A stretch of 64,000 bases of DNA from Poseidonibacter lekithochrous (GTDB taxonomy: Bacteria > Campylobacterota > Campylobacteria > Campylobacterales > Arcobacteraceae). The translations under genes were made by a program, and so were the position numbers. Under the pieces are notes generated by a model. The model saw only the letters and a list, made by a program, of their open reading frames with translations, was not told the DNA's origin and ran no database searches. Positions 49,463-57,680 of this stretch are shown here, piece by piece; within the stretch, counting starts at the first letter, position 1; each line of letters starts with the position of its first letter. Location of the stretch: assembly GCF_013283835.1 (NCBI RefSeq), contig NZ_CP054052.1, forward strand, positions 3,162,001 to 3,226,000. Reading direction: 5' to 3'.

Positions 49463-50646
49463 TATCTACCAACTTTTTTGATAGCATATTTGTAAGTAGT
49501 CTCTTTAACTACATTTTTACTAACATATAATCCATCACAAGTTTTATACCAATGATTTAGTTTCTCTATATATGGAATAATTGTATTTCTCTGAACTATT
49601 CTTTTATATGCAGATTTAGTACTTCCTTCTTCTCTTAAGTAGAATTTACTTGCAGTACCTATTAATAGTTTATTTTTAATTCCAGCACAAATCTTTTTAG
49701 GGTTTACTACAATCTCAACACTTTTTGTTTTACTATCACTATCTTTTTCATCATTTGTATAATCAATAATTGCACTTTTTCTAACAATAGTTGTTTTGGG
49801 AACATACCATTTATATTTATATACTTTAGGTTTATAAACTTTTTTTGCTGTAATGACTTTATTTTCTACAATTTTAATAGCTTCTTTAATAGGCATTTTG
49901 TCCACGGGTTCAATTTGAATAGATTCTTTTGTTTTTACCATCCATAGTTGATTGCCTTTGTTAAAATCAGAAAGAAGAGTAATTAAAACTTGTGGTTCAA
50001 TATCTAATATAACCTCATCAGACTTTACATCTAATACTTCTTCTGTGATTTTCTTTTTGATTACTTTTTTTACTTTTTGTTTTGTAATAGTTTCTGATTC
50101 TGTAAATCCATTTCTAATAAAACCTAAAATCTTAATATTTTTAGATACATATTGTGTTTCATAATCAAGATATTTTCCTTTTTTATCTTGAGTACCTGCT
50201 TTTGGATATACAGAGATAATATTAATCACATCCCCTTGAACTAAAGAGTAGTTTGGATTTTTGAACATATTGAATTTCATATTGTAACTACTGTTTTTAT
50301 AGTCAAGTACCTTAGCTCTACTTTTTTCAATTTTTGTATTTAGTTTTTGTTTTAAGAAAACCTCATTTTTATAGATTCTCTCTTTTGTATATTTACCAAG
50401 AATTTCGCTTTTTAATAAGGGTTTATTTAATATGAATTGTTTTGCAACTTTTGTTTTTGCTAGATGACTAACTGTTAATAAAGTATTTCTTTTTATATCA
50501 TCTTTAGCTATAAAAATTGTAACTAACTGGTTTTTACTTTTCATAACTTTTTTGTTTTTATTATAAAAATAAAATGCTGCACCTACTGCTGAAAACAGTA
50601 AAGAGGCTAGTATTAATATAATTATAATTTGTCTATTTAATTGCAT
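49462..50646 (-). CDS. Tad pilus assembly protein CpaB/RcpC
   Basis: The 394-residue protein has an N-terminal membrane anchor (about 6-28), then a SAF domain (about 43-105, IFIAKDDIKRNTLLTVSHL and VFLKQKL). The CpaB/RcpC core follows (YSLVQGDVINIISVYPK, VLITLLSDFNKGNQLWM). The C-terminal third is lysine-rich and diverged. It probably connects the inner-membrane machine with the secretin. Confidence 0.8.
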   Translation of the reverse strand: MQLNRQIIIILILASLLFSAVGAAFYFYNKNKKVMKSKNQLVTIFIAKDDIKRNTLLTVSHLAKTKVAKQFILNKPLLKSEILGKYTKERIYKNEVFLKQKLNTKIEKSRAKVLDYKNSSYNMKFNMFKNPNYSLVQGDVINIISVYPKAGTQDKKGKYLDYETQYVSKNIKILGFIRNGFTESETITKQKVKKVIKKKITEEVLDVKSDEVILDIEPQVLITLLSDFNKGNQLWMVKTKESIQIEPVDKMPIKEAIKIVENKVITAKKVYKPKVYKYKWYVPKTTIVRKSAIIDYTNDEKDSDSKTKSVEIVVNPKKICAGIKNKLLIGTASKFYLREEGSTKSAYKRIVQRNTIIPYIEKLNHWYKTCDGLYVSKNVVKETTYKYAIKKVGR

Positions 50647-50664
50647 ATCTTGTCCTTATTAAAT

Positions 50665-51501
50665 TTATATTCCCATTGTTAGTGTTCCACCCATAATTGG
50701 GAATACAACAAATGCCCCAAATGCAGGTAAAACAAACAAGAAGATTATCAACATTAAATACATATTTAAAGTATTTACTTTCCCTTTGATTTTATAAAAC
50801 TTAGTTTTTCTCATTTCATCAGATTGCATAGCAAAGATATTCTTCACCCCAATTCCTGTTTCTTCACTAAGTATTAAAAAATCAATAATTTTATCAAGCT
50901 CTTTACTATCAACTCTATTTTTTAGATTTTCATAAGCTACTTTTGTAGAGTAGTTTGTCATTTCATACTCTAAAATAGAAATCTCTTTTAATAACTCTGG
51001 ATCAATAATTCCTTGAGCTCTTCGTGATACTTCAAAAAAGGCATTTTTTAAACTACCCCCTGCTTCTAAAATTACATTTACTAAATCAAGAAATATTCCT
51101 AAGTCTCTATCTATTTTTTCAATTCTTTCAGCTTTTGAAATACCTAAATACATTTTCCCACCAAAAACAATACATAAAACACCAACTACTACACTAATAA
51201 TTCCTACCATCATTGAGAAAATAAAAGGTAACACACCCATAATAATTAAACCAATCAAAGCAAATAATAATCTAGCTTCTATATACTCTTTATAAGTAAT
51301 ACCTGCTTGGATTAGTTTTATGGTTAAATCATTATTCTTTTTCTTTGTATGTTGTTCTTCTATAATTGCTTTATTATCTAGTTTTGATAATAAAACAATA
51401 TTTTGTTGTTGTTTTTTTCTTTGTATTAAAAGTAAAACAACAAGAATAAGAACCCCTAATAACAAAGGAGTTAAAGTATAAGTCATTAATGTAGTATTCA
51501 T
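50665..51501 (-). CDS. tadC: Tad inner-membrane platform protein TadC
   Basis: The 278-residue protein has membrane segments at about 10-26, 80-120 and 245-275 and a T2SSF domain with DLGIFLDLVNVILEAGGSLKNAF. It overlaps TadB by one base and pairs with it as the inner-membrane platform around the motor ATPase. Confidence 0.85.
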   Translation of the reverse strand: MNTTLMTYTLTPLLLGVLILVVLLLIQRKKQQQNIVLLSKLDNKAIIEEQHTKKKNNDLTIKLIQAGITYKEYIEARLLFALIGLIIMGVLPFIFSMMVGIISVVVGVLCIVFGGKMYLGISKAERIEKIDRDLGIFLDLVNVILEAGGSLKNAFFEVSRRAQGIIDPELLKEISILEYEMTNYSTKVAYENLKNRVDSKELDKIIDFLILSEETGIGVKNIFAMQSDEMRKTKFYKIKGKVNTLNMYLMLIIFLFVLPAFGAFVVFPIMGGTLTMGI

Positions 51502-52427
51502 TATTTTATCTTTGTTAATAAACTATTTATAAAAAGCCCAAAGGCAACCCAAACAATAATAAAAAACATTTGTAGTTTTCCAGTATCGCTACCAAAGAAA
51601 TGTGCATTAAGAGAATTATTTAAAGCATTATTCATCATTAAATATGTAAATACAATAAGAGCAATAATCATATATGTTCCTACTTTTATCTCTTTTGTTG
51701 AAGATGTAATCTCTTGTTTAATCTCTCCTTGGTCATGTAATGTTTTTCGCAGTTTCTCTAAAGTATTAGAAAACTTCCCACCAGATTTTCTACCAATAGA
51801 AATAGTTAGGTAAAAGATTCTAAGTTCTCTTGATTCAACAAGTTTAAACATCTTCTCAAAACACTTATCTTCACCAATTACTGATTTCTCATTAATATAA
51901 ATATTAAATATTTTTTGTGCTAGTTTAGATTTTGAAGTAATAATTGATTTTTTTAAAGCTTGTTCAAACCCAACCCCACTTTTCATCATACTTGTTACTT
52001 TGTCGATAATCTCTTTTAGTGAAAAATTAAACTCTTCTTCTCTTACCTTTATGATTTTTACTAAAAATAAATAAGGGAAAAACATAAAAATAAACAAAGT
52101 ACAAACGAATATGATTTTTGATTTGGCAACTAAAAAGATAAAAGAACTAGCAAGTATTCCAAAACCAATACATATAAATATAAAAATATATTCAGCCCCA
52201 TTAGCTGTAAAGCCAGCAAATCTAAGTTTCTTTCTTAACCATGATGTTTCAGCATCAAAATTATTATCCGTTCTATTTTTATCTAAGATCTTGCTATTAG
52301 TATTAATTAAAGTATTAATGATTATCTTTTGTTGGTTCATTTTTATATAAAATGAATATAAATAAAAAGATAATACAACTAATAAAATAGGTATTACTAC
52401 AATAAAAAATAGAACTAAAGAATCCAT
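51501..52427 (-). CDS. tadB: Tad inner-membrane platform protein TadB
   Basis: The 308-residue protein has N-terminal membrane segments, the T2SSF domain with IIDKVTSMMKSGVGFEQALKK and LYLTISIGRKSGGKFSNTLEKL, and two C-terminal membrane segments. It lies immediately downstream of the TadA ATPase gene. Confidence 0.85.
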   Translation of the reverse strand: MDSLVLFFIVVIPILLVVLSFYLYSFYIKMNQQKIIINTLINTNSKILDKNRTDNNFDAETSWLRKKLRFAGFTANGAEYIFIFICIGFGILASSFIFLVAKSKIIFVCTLFIFMFFPYLFLVKIIKVREEEFNFSLKEIIDKVTSMMKSGVGFEQALKKSIITSKSKLAQKIFNIYINEKSVIGEDKCFEKMFKLVESRELRIFYLTISIGRKSGGKFSNTLEKLRKTLHDQGEIKQEITSSTKEIKVGTYMIIALIVFTYLMMNNALNNSLNAHFFGSDTGKLQMFFIIVWVAFGLFINSLLTKIK

Positions 52428-52430
52428 GAC

Positions 52431-54029
52431 TTACTCTTTTCTCATTTTTTGGAAATGTGGCCATTTATGTAGAAGTTGAGAATCTCTATCTAAGAATACA
52501 TCTAAATATTCGTCTTTCCATCCACACATAACAGAAGGTAAATCTGTTTCAAGAGCTTCGATTAACATTGACTTTGGCATATCAAAGTTTGGATCAAATA
52601 CTCTTTTATCAATATCAACTCCAAACATATTCATCTGATCAATTGTTCTTGTTGGAGTAGCTAGGGTTTGAAATTCCCCTTTTGTTTTTTTCATATCACT
52701 TGTATCTCTTTTAAATTCAAATACATTATTAAGAGCAACTACTCCATTATCTTCCATTCGTCTCTCAATCTCAGATACTGTAATCAGTTTTCTAGTACCA
52801 TCTGGGAATCTAACTAATTGAATAATCACATCAATTGCAGATACCATTTGTGTTCTAATAAAATTAATATTAGCACTTGGTCGTGCTTCTAGATACATAT
52901 TCTCAATTCTTACTAATGCTTCTTTTGTATTATCAGCATGAACTGTAGTCATTGAACCTGGATGCCCTGTATTCATGGCATTTAACATTACTACAATCTC
53001 AGGTCCTCTACACTCACCTACAATAATTCTTCTTGGACTTGATCTAAGGGCTGATCTTAATAAGTAATCTAAAGTAATAGCACCTTTACCTTCTTCATTT
53101 GGCATTCTTGCTTCATAAGATCTAATTGAATGACATGGCATTTGAGGTTGCATCTCTTTTGTATCTTCAATAACCATTAATTGTTCATTTCCATCTACAA
53201 ATCTAGTTAATGCATTTAAAAATGTAGTTTTACCACTTGATGTACCACCAGAGACAATAATATTACATTTTCCTTTTGCAGCTTTTACTAGGAAATATGC
53301 CATTTTCATATCCATTTGCCCTGAGTCTATTAACATTTCTAAAAGTAAAGGGATTTCATTAAACTTTCTTATAGTTACACATGAACCATCATTAGCAGCA
53401 ATTGGTGGGATTTGAACTTCTACTCTTGAACCATCATTTAATTTACTTGAAATAATAGGATGTGCTTCATCAATTTTTCTATTATTCTCAGCAAGCATTT
53501 TGTCAATAATTTTTCTTAATTCATCTTCACTTCTAAAAGAAAATGGAGTCTCTTCTGTTTTACCTTTATAAATAATGTCAATATAGTCTTTCGTATTTAC
53601 AATAACATCATTCAATCCATCTTTTGCTAGATTAAAAATTGTAGAAATATGCCCATATCCAACAATATTATTAATAACTAACTCTTTAATATCATCTAAA
53701 TGTTCTCTTTTTAAAGTTCTAACTTCATTATTAAAAGAGGAAATAAACTCGGGTAAAACCTCTTCTAAACTCTCTTTTGTAATTTTTTGGTCTGATTTTA
53801 GATTCATTAAGAAACTATCATTAATTCGTAAAGCCAAATCATATAACTCTTTATTTGTATATATATCTGAGAATTCAAGTTCAGAATTCACTACTTGTTT
53901 TTTAACTTTATTGATTTTTTCTTTTGTTTCTTCAATTTCATCAACTTCAACTACATCATTAATAATCTCATCTTTTAAGGTAATTGAGTTAGTTTCTTGA
54001 TCTTCAATTAAGTCTCTTAAATTTCTCAT
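52431..54029 (-). CDS. tadA: Tad motor ATPase TadA/CpaF
   Basis: The 532-residue secretion ATPase has a Walker A motif (VSGGTSSGKTTFLNALT), an Asp box region (IEDTKEM), Walker B and His box (RIIVGECRGPEIVVMLNAMNTGHPGSMTTVHAD). An N-terminal acidic extension (about 1-60) precedes the usual core. It powers pilus extension. ATGA overlap with the TadZ gene implies coupled translation. Confidence 0.93.
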   Translation of the reverse strand: MRNLRDLIEDQETNSITLKDEIINDVVEVDEIEETKEKINKVKKQVVNSELEFSDIYTNKELYDLALRINDSFLMNLKSDQKITKESLEEVLPEFISSFNNEVRTLKREHLDDIKELVINNIVGYGHISTIFNLAKDGLNDVIVNTKDYIDIIYKGKTEETPFSFRSEDELRKIIDKMLAENNRKIDEAHPIISSKLNDGSRVEVQIPPIAANDGSCVTIRKFNEIPLLLEMLIDSGQMDMKMAYFLVKAAKGKCNIIVSGGTSSGKTTFLNALTRFVDGNEQLMVIEDTKEMQPQMPCHSIRSYEARMPNEEGKGAITLDYLLRSALRSSPRRIIVGECRGPEIVVMLNAMNTGHPGSMTTVHADNTKEALVRIENMYLEARPSANINFIRTQMVSAIDVIIQLVRFPDGTRKLITVSEIERRMEDNGVVALNNVFEFKRDTSDMKKTKGEFQTLATPTRTIDQMNMFGVDIDKRVFDPNFDMPKSMLIEALETDLPSVMCGWKDEYLDVFLDRDSQLLHKWPHFQKMRKE

Positions 54030-55624
54030 TTTTTACTCTTTTTAAACATAGTAGAAAACCAGCTTTCTTTCTTTTTCACTTCTTTTAAATCTTTATTGTA
54101 AAAACTTTTTGATTCTAATATAGAGTCAAGCTTTTTAATAAATAAAGACTCTTTTGCTTTTTGGCTAGCTAATTCACAATAAGTCCAACATTTCCCTAAA
54201 CTTTGGTAATCATTTGGAATTTTAAAATCATCAAATTGGATTTTATCATCACTATTCATATTTAATATTGAAGTAACATCCCCAACTGAAATTGCATTTT
54301 GTGAATCATATCTATTTACAATAAATGATATTTTCTCTTTTAATCCAGCTCTTTTCATTAGAGAATAAAATGTTTTAACTTTTGTAATATGTGGTAAGTT
54401 CATCTCTGTTACTAACCATAATTCATTTACAATATCATAAATAGTTGATTTTAAATTTGAAGCATCAGCAATACCAACATCTATAATTATAAAGTTAAAA
54501 TAATCACTTGAAGAAGAAATATATTCTAGAAGTTTTTCTATAAAAATATCTTTTTCTATATACTCTTTATCAATATGTTTTTGAATTCCAGTAATACAAT
54601 AGAAATTCTCTCTTATTTTATGTAAACCATTTTCAAGATTATTCTCCAAATGGAATTCACTTGTGTTAATTAAATCAATAATAGTTTTTTCAGGTAAAGG
54701 ATTATTCTCTAAAAATAGATTACTTATTGCTTTTGTTGTTGATAAATCAATATATAAAATATTTTTATCTGGTAATTTTGTAGCTAATAAATCCGACATA
54801 TTCATAGCAATTGTTGTAGTTCCAATTCCCCCAGAAATACCACTCAAAGCTAAAATTTTATTCCCATATTTATTTTTATTAATTAGATTATTTCTTGTAT
54901 TTACAATAATTGATTTAATATTCTCAGCTTTAAATTCATTTATTGGAATATAGTTTTGAATTCCTAATTTTCCACAATACATTGATAAATAGTGGTCATT
55001 TGGACCAATTACAATAATAAGTTCATTTAGATGTTTTATAGAGTTCTCATAATTTTTTATACTTTTTTCGTCATCAATTAAATATACAATAATATGTTTT
55101 GTATCTTTAGATTTTATTTCACTTAAATGTTTTTCAATACTTGTATCAATAAACACATCAACATTAAAAAGCCCCTCTAGTCCAGCTTTTAGATTTTTTG
55201 CAAACACATCTAATTGTTCATCATGGAATAAATAGATATTAAATGAAATATCAGAACCTAATAGTTTTTTTTCTAATTCTCTTTGAAATTCTAAATATTT
55301 TCTAATTTTTTTAAGTAGCTTTCTCAAAATAGCAGTTGATTTTAGTTTTTCATAAAGTACAATATACCCATACACTATTTTATTTTTTCTAAGTACTAAT
55401 TTATAGCTTTTATTTTTAACTTGAGGTTCTTCAACTCTTTCACCATCTTTTGTAATAGTAAATTTATAAAAGAAATCATTGTATTCATAATTATATTTAT
55501 AATATGAAATCTTTTCTAAATTGGCTAAATCAGTGAATAACTCTAACATCTCAAATATTTGATTATGAATATGAGAGTTTTCTTTATTTAATTCTAGTTT
55601 TTTTTCAAAGTCATCTAAAGTCAT
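54026..55624 (-). CDS. tadZ: Tad localisation ATPase TadZ/CpaE
   Basis: A MinD/ParA-like protein of 532 residues that places the Tad machine at the pole. Residues about 1-130 form an N-terminal extension, about 130-240 a receiver-like domain, and about 250-500 the ATPase with a deviant Walker A, SGISGGIGTTTIAMNM. The canonical GKT lysine is replaced by Thr, as in some TadZ. It overlaps TadA by four bases. Confidence 0.82.
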   Translation of the reverse strand: MTLDDFEKKLELNKENSHIHNQIFEMLELFTDLANLEKISYYKYNYEYNDFFYKFTITKDGERVEEPQVKNKSYKLVLRKNKIVYGYIVLYEKLKSTAILRKLLKKIRKYLEFQRELEKKLLGSDISFNIYLFHDEQLDVFAKNLKAGLEGLFNVDVFIDTSIEKHLSEIKSKDTKHIIVYLIDDEKSIKNYENSIKHLNELIIVIGPNDHYLSMYCGKLGIQNYIPINEFKAENIKSIIVNTRNNLINKNKYGNKILALSGISGGIGTTTIAMNMSDLLATKLPDKNILYIDLSTTKAISNLFLENNPLPEKTIIDLINTSEFHLENNLENGLHKIRENFYCITGIQKHIDKEYIEKDIFIEKLLEYISSSSDYFNFIIIDVGIADASNLKSTIYDIVNELWLVTEMNLPHITKVKTFYSLMKRAGLKEKISFIVNRYDSQNAISVGDVTSILNMNSDDKIQFDDFKIPNDYQSLGKCWTYCELASQKAKESLFIKKLDSILESKSFYNKDLKEVKKKESWFSTMFKKSKK

Positions 55625-55636
55625 ATTTTTTCCTAT

Positions 55637-56737
55637 TTATGGTGAAACATCAATGCCATCTTCAATGTCCACAGTATCTACACTTCGAGGAACTCTCACT
55701 TTTGTAGTATCTAAATTAATATCATTAAAATCTTTATCTCCACCATTTGGTAAATCTTCCATTGTAATAATATATTCATCATTTGGATCATTTGCAAAAT
55801 CTATATCATTAGTAGCAGCATAAGTAACCCAATCATCCCAGTTAGCATCTCTAGTACTATATTCTCTACATCTTCCTCTTCTATATCGTGAACAATATGT
55901 AATATCTTGGGATACATATTGTTTATATAAATCAAAATATGTTTTTCCAACCTCATGCATATGATCATAACCATCATCAGTATTAAACTCCGTATCTTGA
56001 AAATAGACATCTCCTGAGTCAATATTTTCATCAATATTTACAGAAGGTATTTCTCCTTCACATCCATTAATTGATATTGAACTATTTAAAGTACTTGTTC
56101 TATTACCAAATCTATCGTAACCATCAGGGATAATAAAAAATCGAGTATCAAGGTTAGTATATGAACCAAGTTCATCCCCTACTTCATGGTCTTCTTTATT
56201 TACTAAAACTAAAGCAGGATTAGAAAAACATCTACTATCATCTAATTCATAAGTACCAATCATATTGTGATAACCAGCATTTGAACCACCATATCTCATA
56301 ACAATAGAAATAATGTCTGATTCATCTTTTGTAACATATTCTGTCCAATTAACAGAAGGTAAATTAAACTCATCTTTATCAATAAATTTAAACCAAAAGT
56401 TATCTTGTTTATATCCTGCAATTGTTGAAGTAACTACATTTGGTAAACCATCTGCATCTAAATCTCTCCAAACATATGAGATAAAATTGTTATCAATTAA
56501 TTCTTGTCCTATTTTTGTTTCACTAAGTATGTCATTAGCGATAACTTCAGCAGCTTCCATATCTTCATTATACATATAATGTTTTGCTAAAGCTCTAGTT
56601 GTAAGTTTAGTAATTTCTTGAAGTTTAACAGCCTTATTTCTAGCTTCATATTCATCTGAAACTGTTGCTCCAAATATTACAAGAGAAGCAAATAAGAAAA
56701 AGCCTAACATGATTTGATCAATAAATGCTTTTTTCAT
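55637..56737 (-). CDS. Pilin-like Tad protein with DUF4114-like tail
   Basis: The 366-residue protein has a short leader (MKKAFIDQIM) and one membrane segment (about 10-26), like TadG or TadE. The long extracytoplasmic part is acidic with several Cys and a final block MEDLPNGGDKDFNDI that resembles the DUF4114 signature. A role as minor or tip pilin is inferred from position between the prepilin peptidase and TadZ. AAGGGAG precedes the ATG. Confidence 0.75.
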   Translation of the reverse strand: MKKAFIDQIMLGFFLFASLVIFGATVSDEYEARNKAVKLQEITKLTTRALAKHYMYNEDMEAAEVIANDILSETKIGQELIDNNFISYVWRDLDADGLPNVVTSTIAGYKQDNFWFKFIDKDEFNLPSVNWTEYVTKDESDIISIVMRYGGSNAGYHNMIGTYELDDSRCFSNPALVLVNKEDHEVGDELGSYTNLDTRFFIIPDGYDRFGNRTSTLNSSISINGCEGEIPSVNIDENIDSGDVYFQDTEFNTDDGYDHMHEVGKTYFDLYKQYVSQDITYCSRYRRGRCREYSTRDANWDDWVTYAATNDIDFANDPNDEYIITMEDLPNGGDKDFNDINLDTTKVRVPRSVDTVDIEDGIDVSP

Positions 56738-56751
56738 TTTTACTCCCTTGT

Positions 56752-57186
56752 CTATTTTAATGGGTATAAGTCAGCTAAAACTAGAAGTTCCACTATAACC
56801 ACAGCTAAAAACATCATTGGAACCATTGGGGCAATCTTTTTCTTTCTTATTTGTTGCATATACAAAAGTAATAAACTTTGTAAAATACCAGTAATAAGTA
56901 AAAATAAAGCAAAAGATTTTAGAGGTAAAAATAATGCCACTAACATCATATATTTTATATCTCCGCCACCTAAAATAATATTTCTATTTATAAGCATAAT
57001 TGCACAAAAAAAGATTAGTACAACTAAGGGTAAAACAATAGAACTTATATATATTTTCGAGTCTAAAAATCCAAAAGTTAAAAGCATAATACTCATAGTA
57101 ATCACAAGGTCATTGGGAACTAAAAACTTTTTGAAGTCAGTGTAAGATAAGAACAAAGAAAATATATAAAAACTTATTGAAAACAT
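56752..57186 (-). CDS. Prepilin peptidase TadV/CpaA
   Basis: A 144-residue aspartic peptidase with about five membrane segments. The first catalytic Asp is in SYTDFKKFLVPN and the second in the GxGD motif of LGGGDIKYM. This is the short TadV form without a methyltransferase domain. It cleaves the Flp pilin leader. AAGGGG precedes the ATG. Confidence 0.9.
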   Translation of the reverse strand: MFSISFYIFSLFLSYTDFKKFLVPNDLVITMSIMLLTFGFLDSKIYISSIVLPLVVLIFFCAIMLINRNIILGGGDIKYMMLVALFLPLKSFALFLLITGILQSLLLLYMQQIRKKKIAPMVPMMFLAVVIVELLVLADLYPLK

Positions 57187-57210
57187 AATTGCCCCTTTGG
57201 GCTAAACGTA

Positions 57211-57238
57211 ATAAAAGAGTAGATAACTACTCTTTTAT
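57211..57238 (-). terminator. Perfect 12-bp hairpin between flp and the prepilin peptidase gene
   Basis: ATAAAAGAGTAG/CTACTCTTTTAT with a four-base loop overlaps the flp stop. Only a short U-rich end follows, so it looks like a leaky terminator or mRNA stabiliser separating pilin from machinery. Confidence 0.55.
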
Positions 57239-57429
57239 TCAGAAGAAGAACTTGTAACTTCACCGATTTTTGAACTTGCAGCAGTTTTAACACCATCAGT
57301 TTCAGTTCCAACCCAAGTATTTAAACCAACAACAGCTCCAACACCAACAATAACTAATAACAATGTAACTAGGATTTTATCCATCGCACCTTTTTCGTTT
57401 TTTAATCTTCTTTTTAAAAAATTTAGCAT
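57235..57429 (-). CDS. flp: Flp-family type IVb pilin
   Basis: The 64-residue prepilin has a basic leader (MLNFLKRRLKNEKG), then a hydrophobic segment (about 19-40, ILVTLLLVIVGVGAVVGLN) and a short Ser-rich tail. It is the probable pilus subunit. The leader ends with KG but the usual Glu-Tyr at +5/+6 is absent; the sequence is AMDKIL. AGGAGCATACT precedes the chosen ATG. Further upstream codons belong to the riboswitch. First gene of the Tad operon. Confidence 0.85.
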   Translation of the reverse strand: MLNFLKRRLKNEKGAMDKILVTLLLVIVGVGAVVGLNTWVGTETDGVKTAASSKIGEVTSSSSE

Positions 57430-57487
57430 AGTATGCTCCTTAAATAAAGTAATGTAATAACAATAAAATAATTTTGTTGAACATGTA

Positions 57488-57517
57488 GTTGCAGTGTTAT
57501 ATAGTAAGTGGTGCAAC
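57488..57517 (-). promoter_or_regulatory. Candidate expression platform of the riboswitch
   Basis: On the minus strand GTTGCA (57517-57512) at the 3' end of the aptamer can pair with TGCAAC (57493-57488) downstream, in competition with the closing region of the aptamer. Confidence 0.4.
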
Positions 57518-57582
57518 CCGGCTATCTTCAACAAGACCCGTGGCTTTCCGTCCCTACCTCGCGATAGGTTTGGCTAGTCAAA
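57510..57582 (-). ncRNA. Cyclic-di-GMP-I (GEMM) riboswitch in the flp leader
   Basis: Reading the minus strand, the conserved blocks are AGCCAAACC, a hairpin CCTATC-GCGA-GGTAGG with a GNRA tetraloop, GGGACGGAAAGCC, CACGGGTCTT, a short arm with loop GTTG, and AGATAGCCGGGTTGC. These match the GEMM-I consensus in order and spacing, including the tetraloop and its receptor. The flp start lies about 80 bases downstream. The usual GACGC is GACGG, with a compensating change in the 5' strand. It should bind c-di-GMP and control the Tad operon. Confidence 0.88.
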
Positions 57583-57591
57583 TATTCATTT

Positions 57592-57597
57592 GTTATA
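57592..57597 (-). promoter_or_regulatory. Likely -10 of the Tad operon leader
   Basis: TATAAC on the minus strand just upstream of the riboswitch, so that transcription would start close to its 5' end. Confidence 0.4.
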
Positions 57598-57603
57598 GTA
57601 ATT

Positions 57604-57629
57604 GTTACACATATAAGCTTAAGTGTAAC
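57604..57629. promoter_or_regulatory. Inverted repeat upstream of the Tad leader promoter
   Basis: GTTACAC-N12-GTGTAAC, with a nested TAAGCTTA palindrome, in the -35 area of the proposed Tad promoter. No T-run follows on the minus strand, so an operator fits better than a terminator. Confidence 0.45.
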
Positions 57630-57680
57630 TTAATTTTAAAAGCTTATTTTTAAGAAATAACTTTTTATAGTCAAAGGTTT

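Noticed and set aside
56714-57145. Plus-strand open frame of 143 codons
   Set aside because: It is antisense to the prepilin peptidase gene, whose GxGD motif and membrane pattern are clear.
57429-57534. 35-codon N-terminal extension of the Flp pilin
   Set aside because: It overlaps the riboswitch and carries Cys/His-rich sequence unlike a pilin leader. The internal ATG has a strong AGGAG site.
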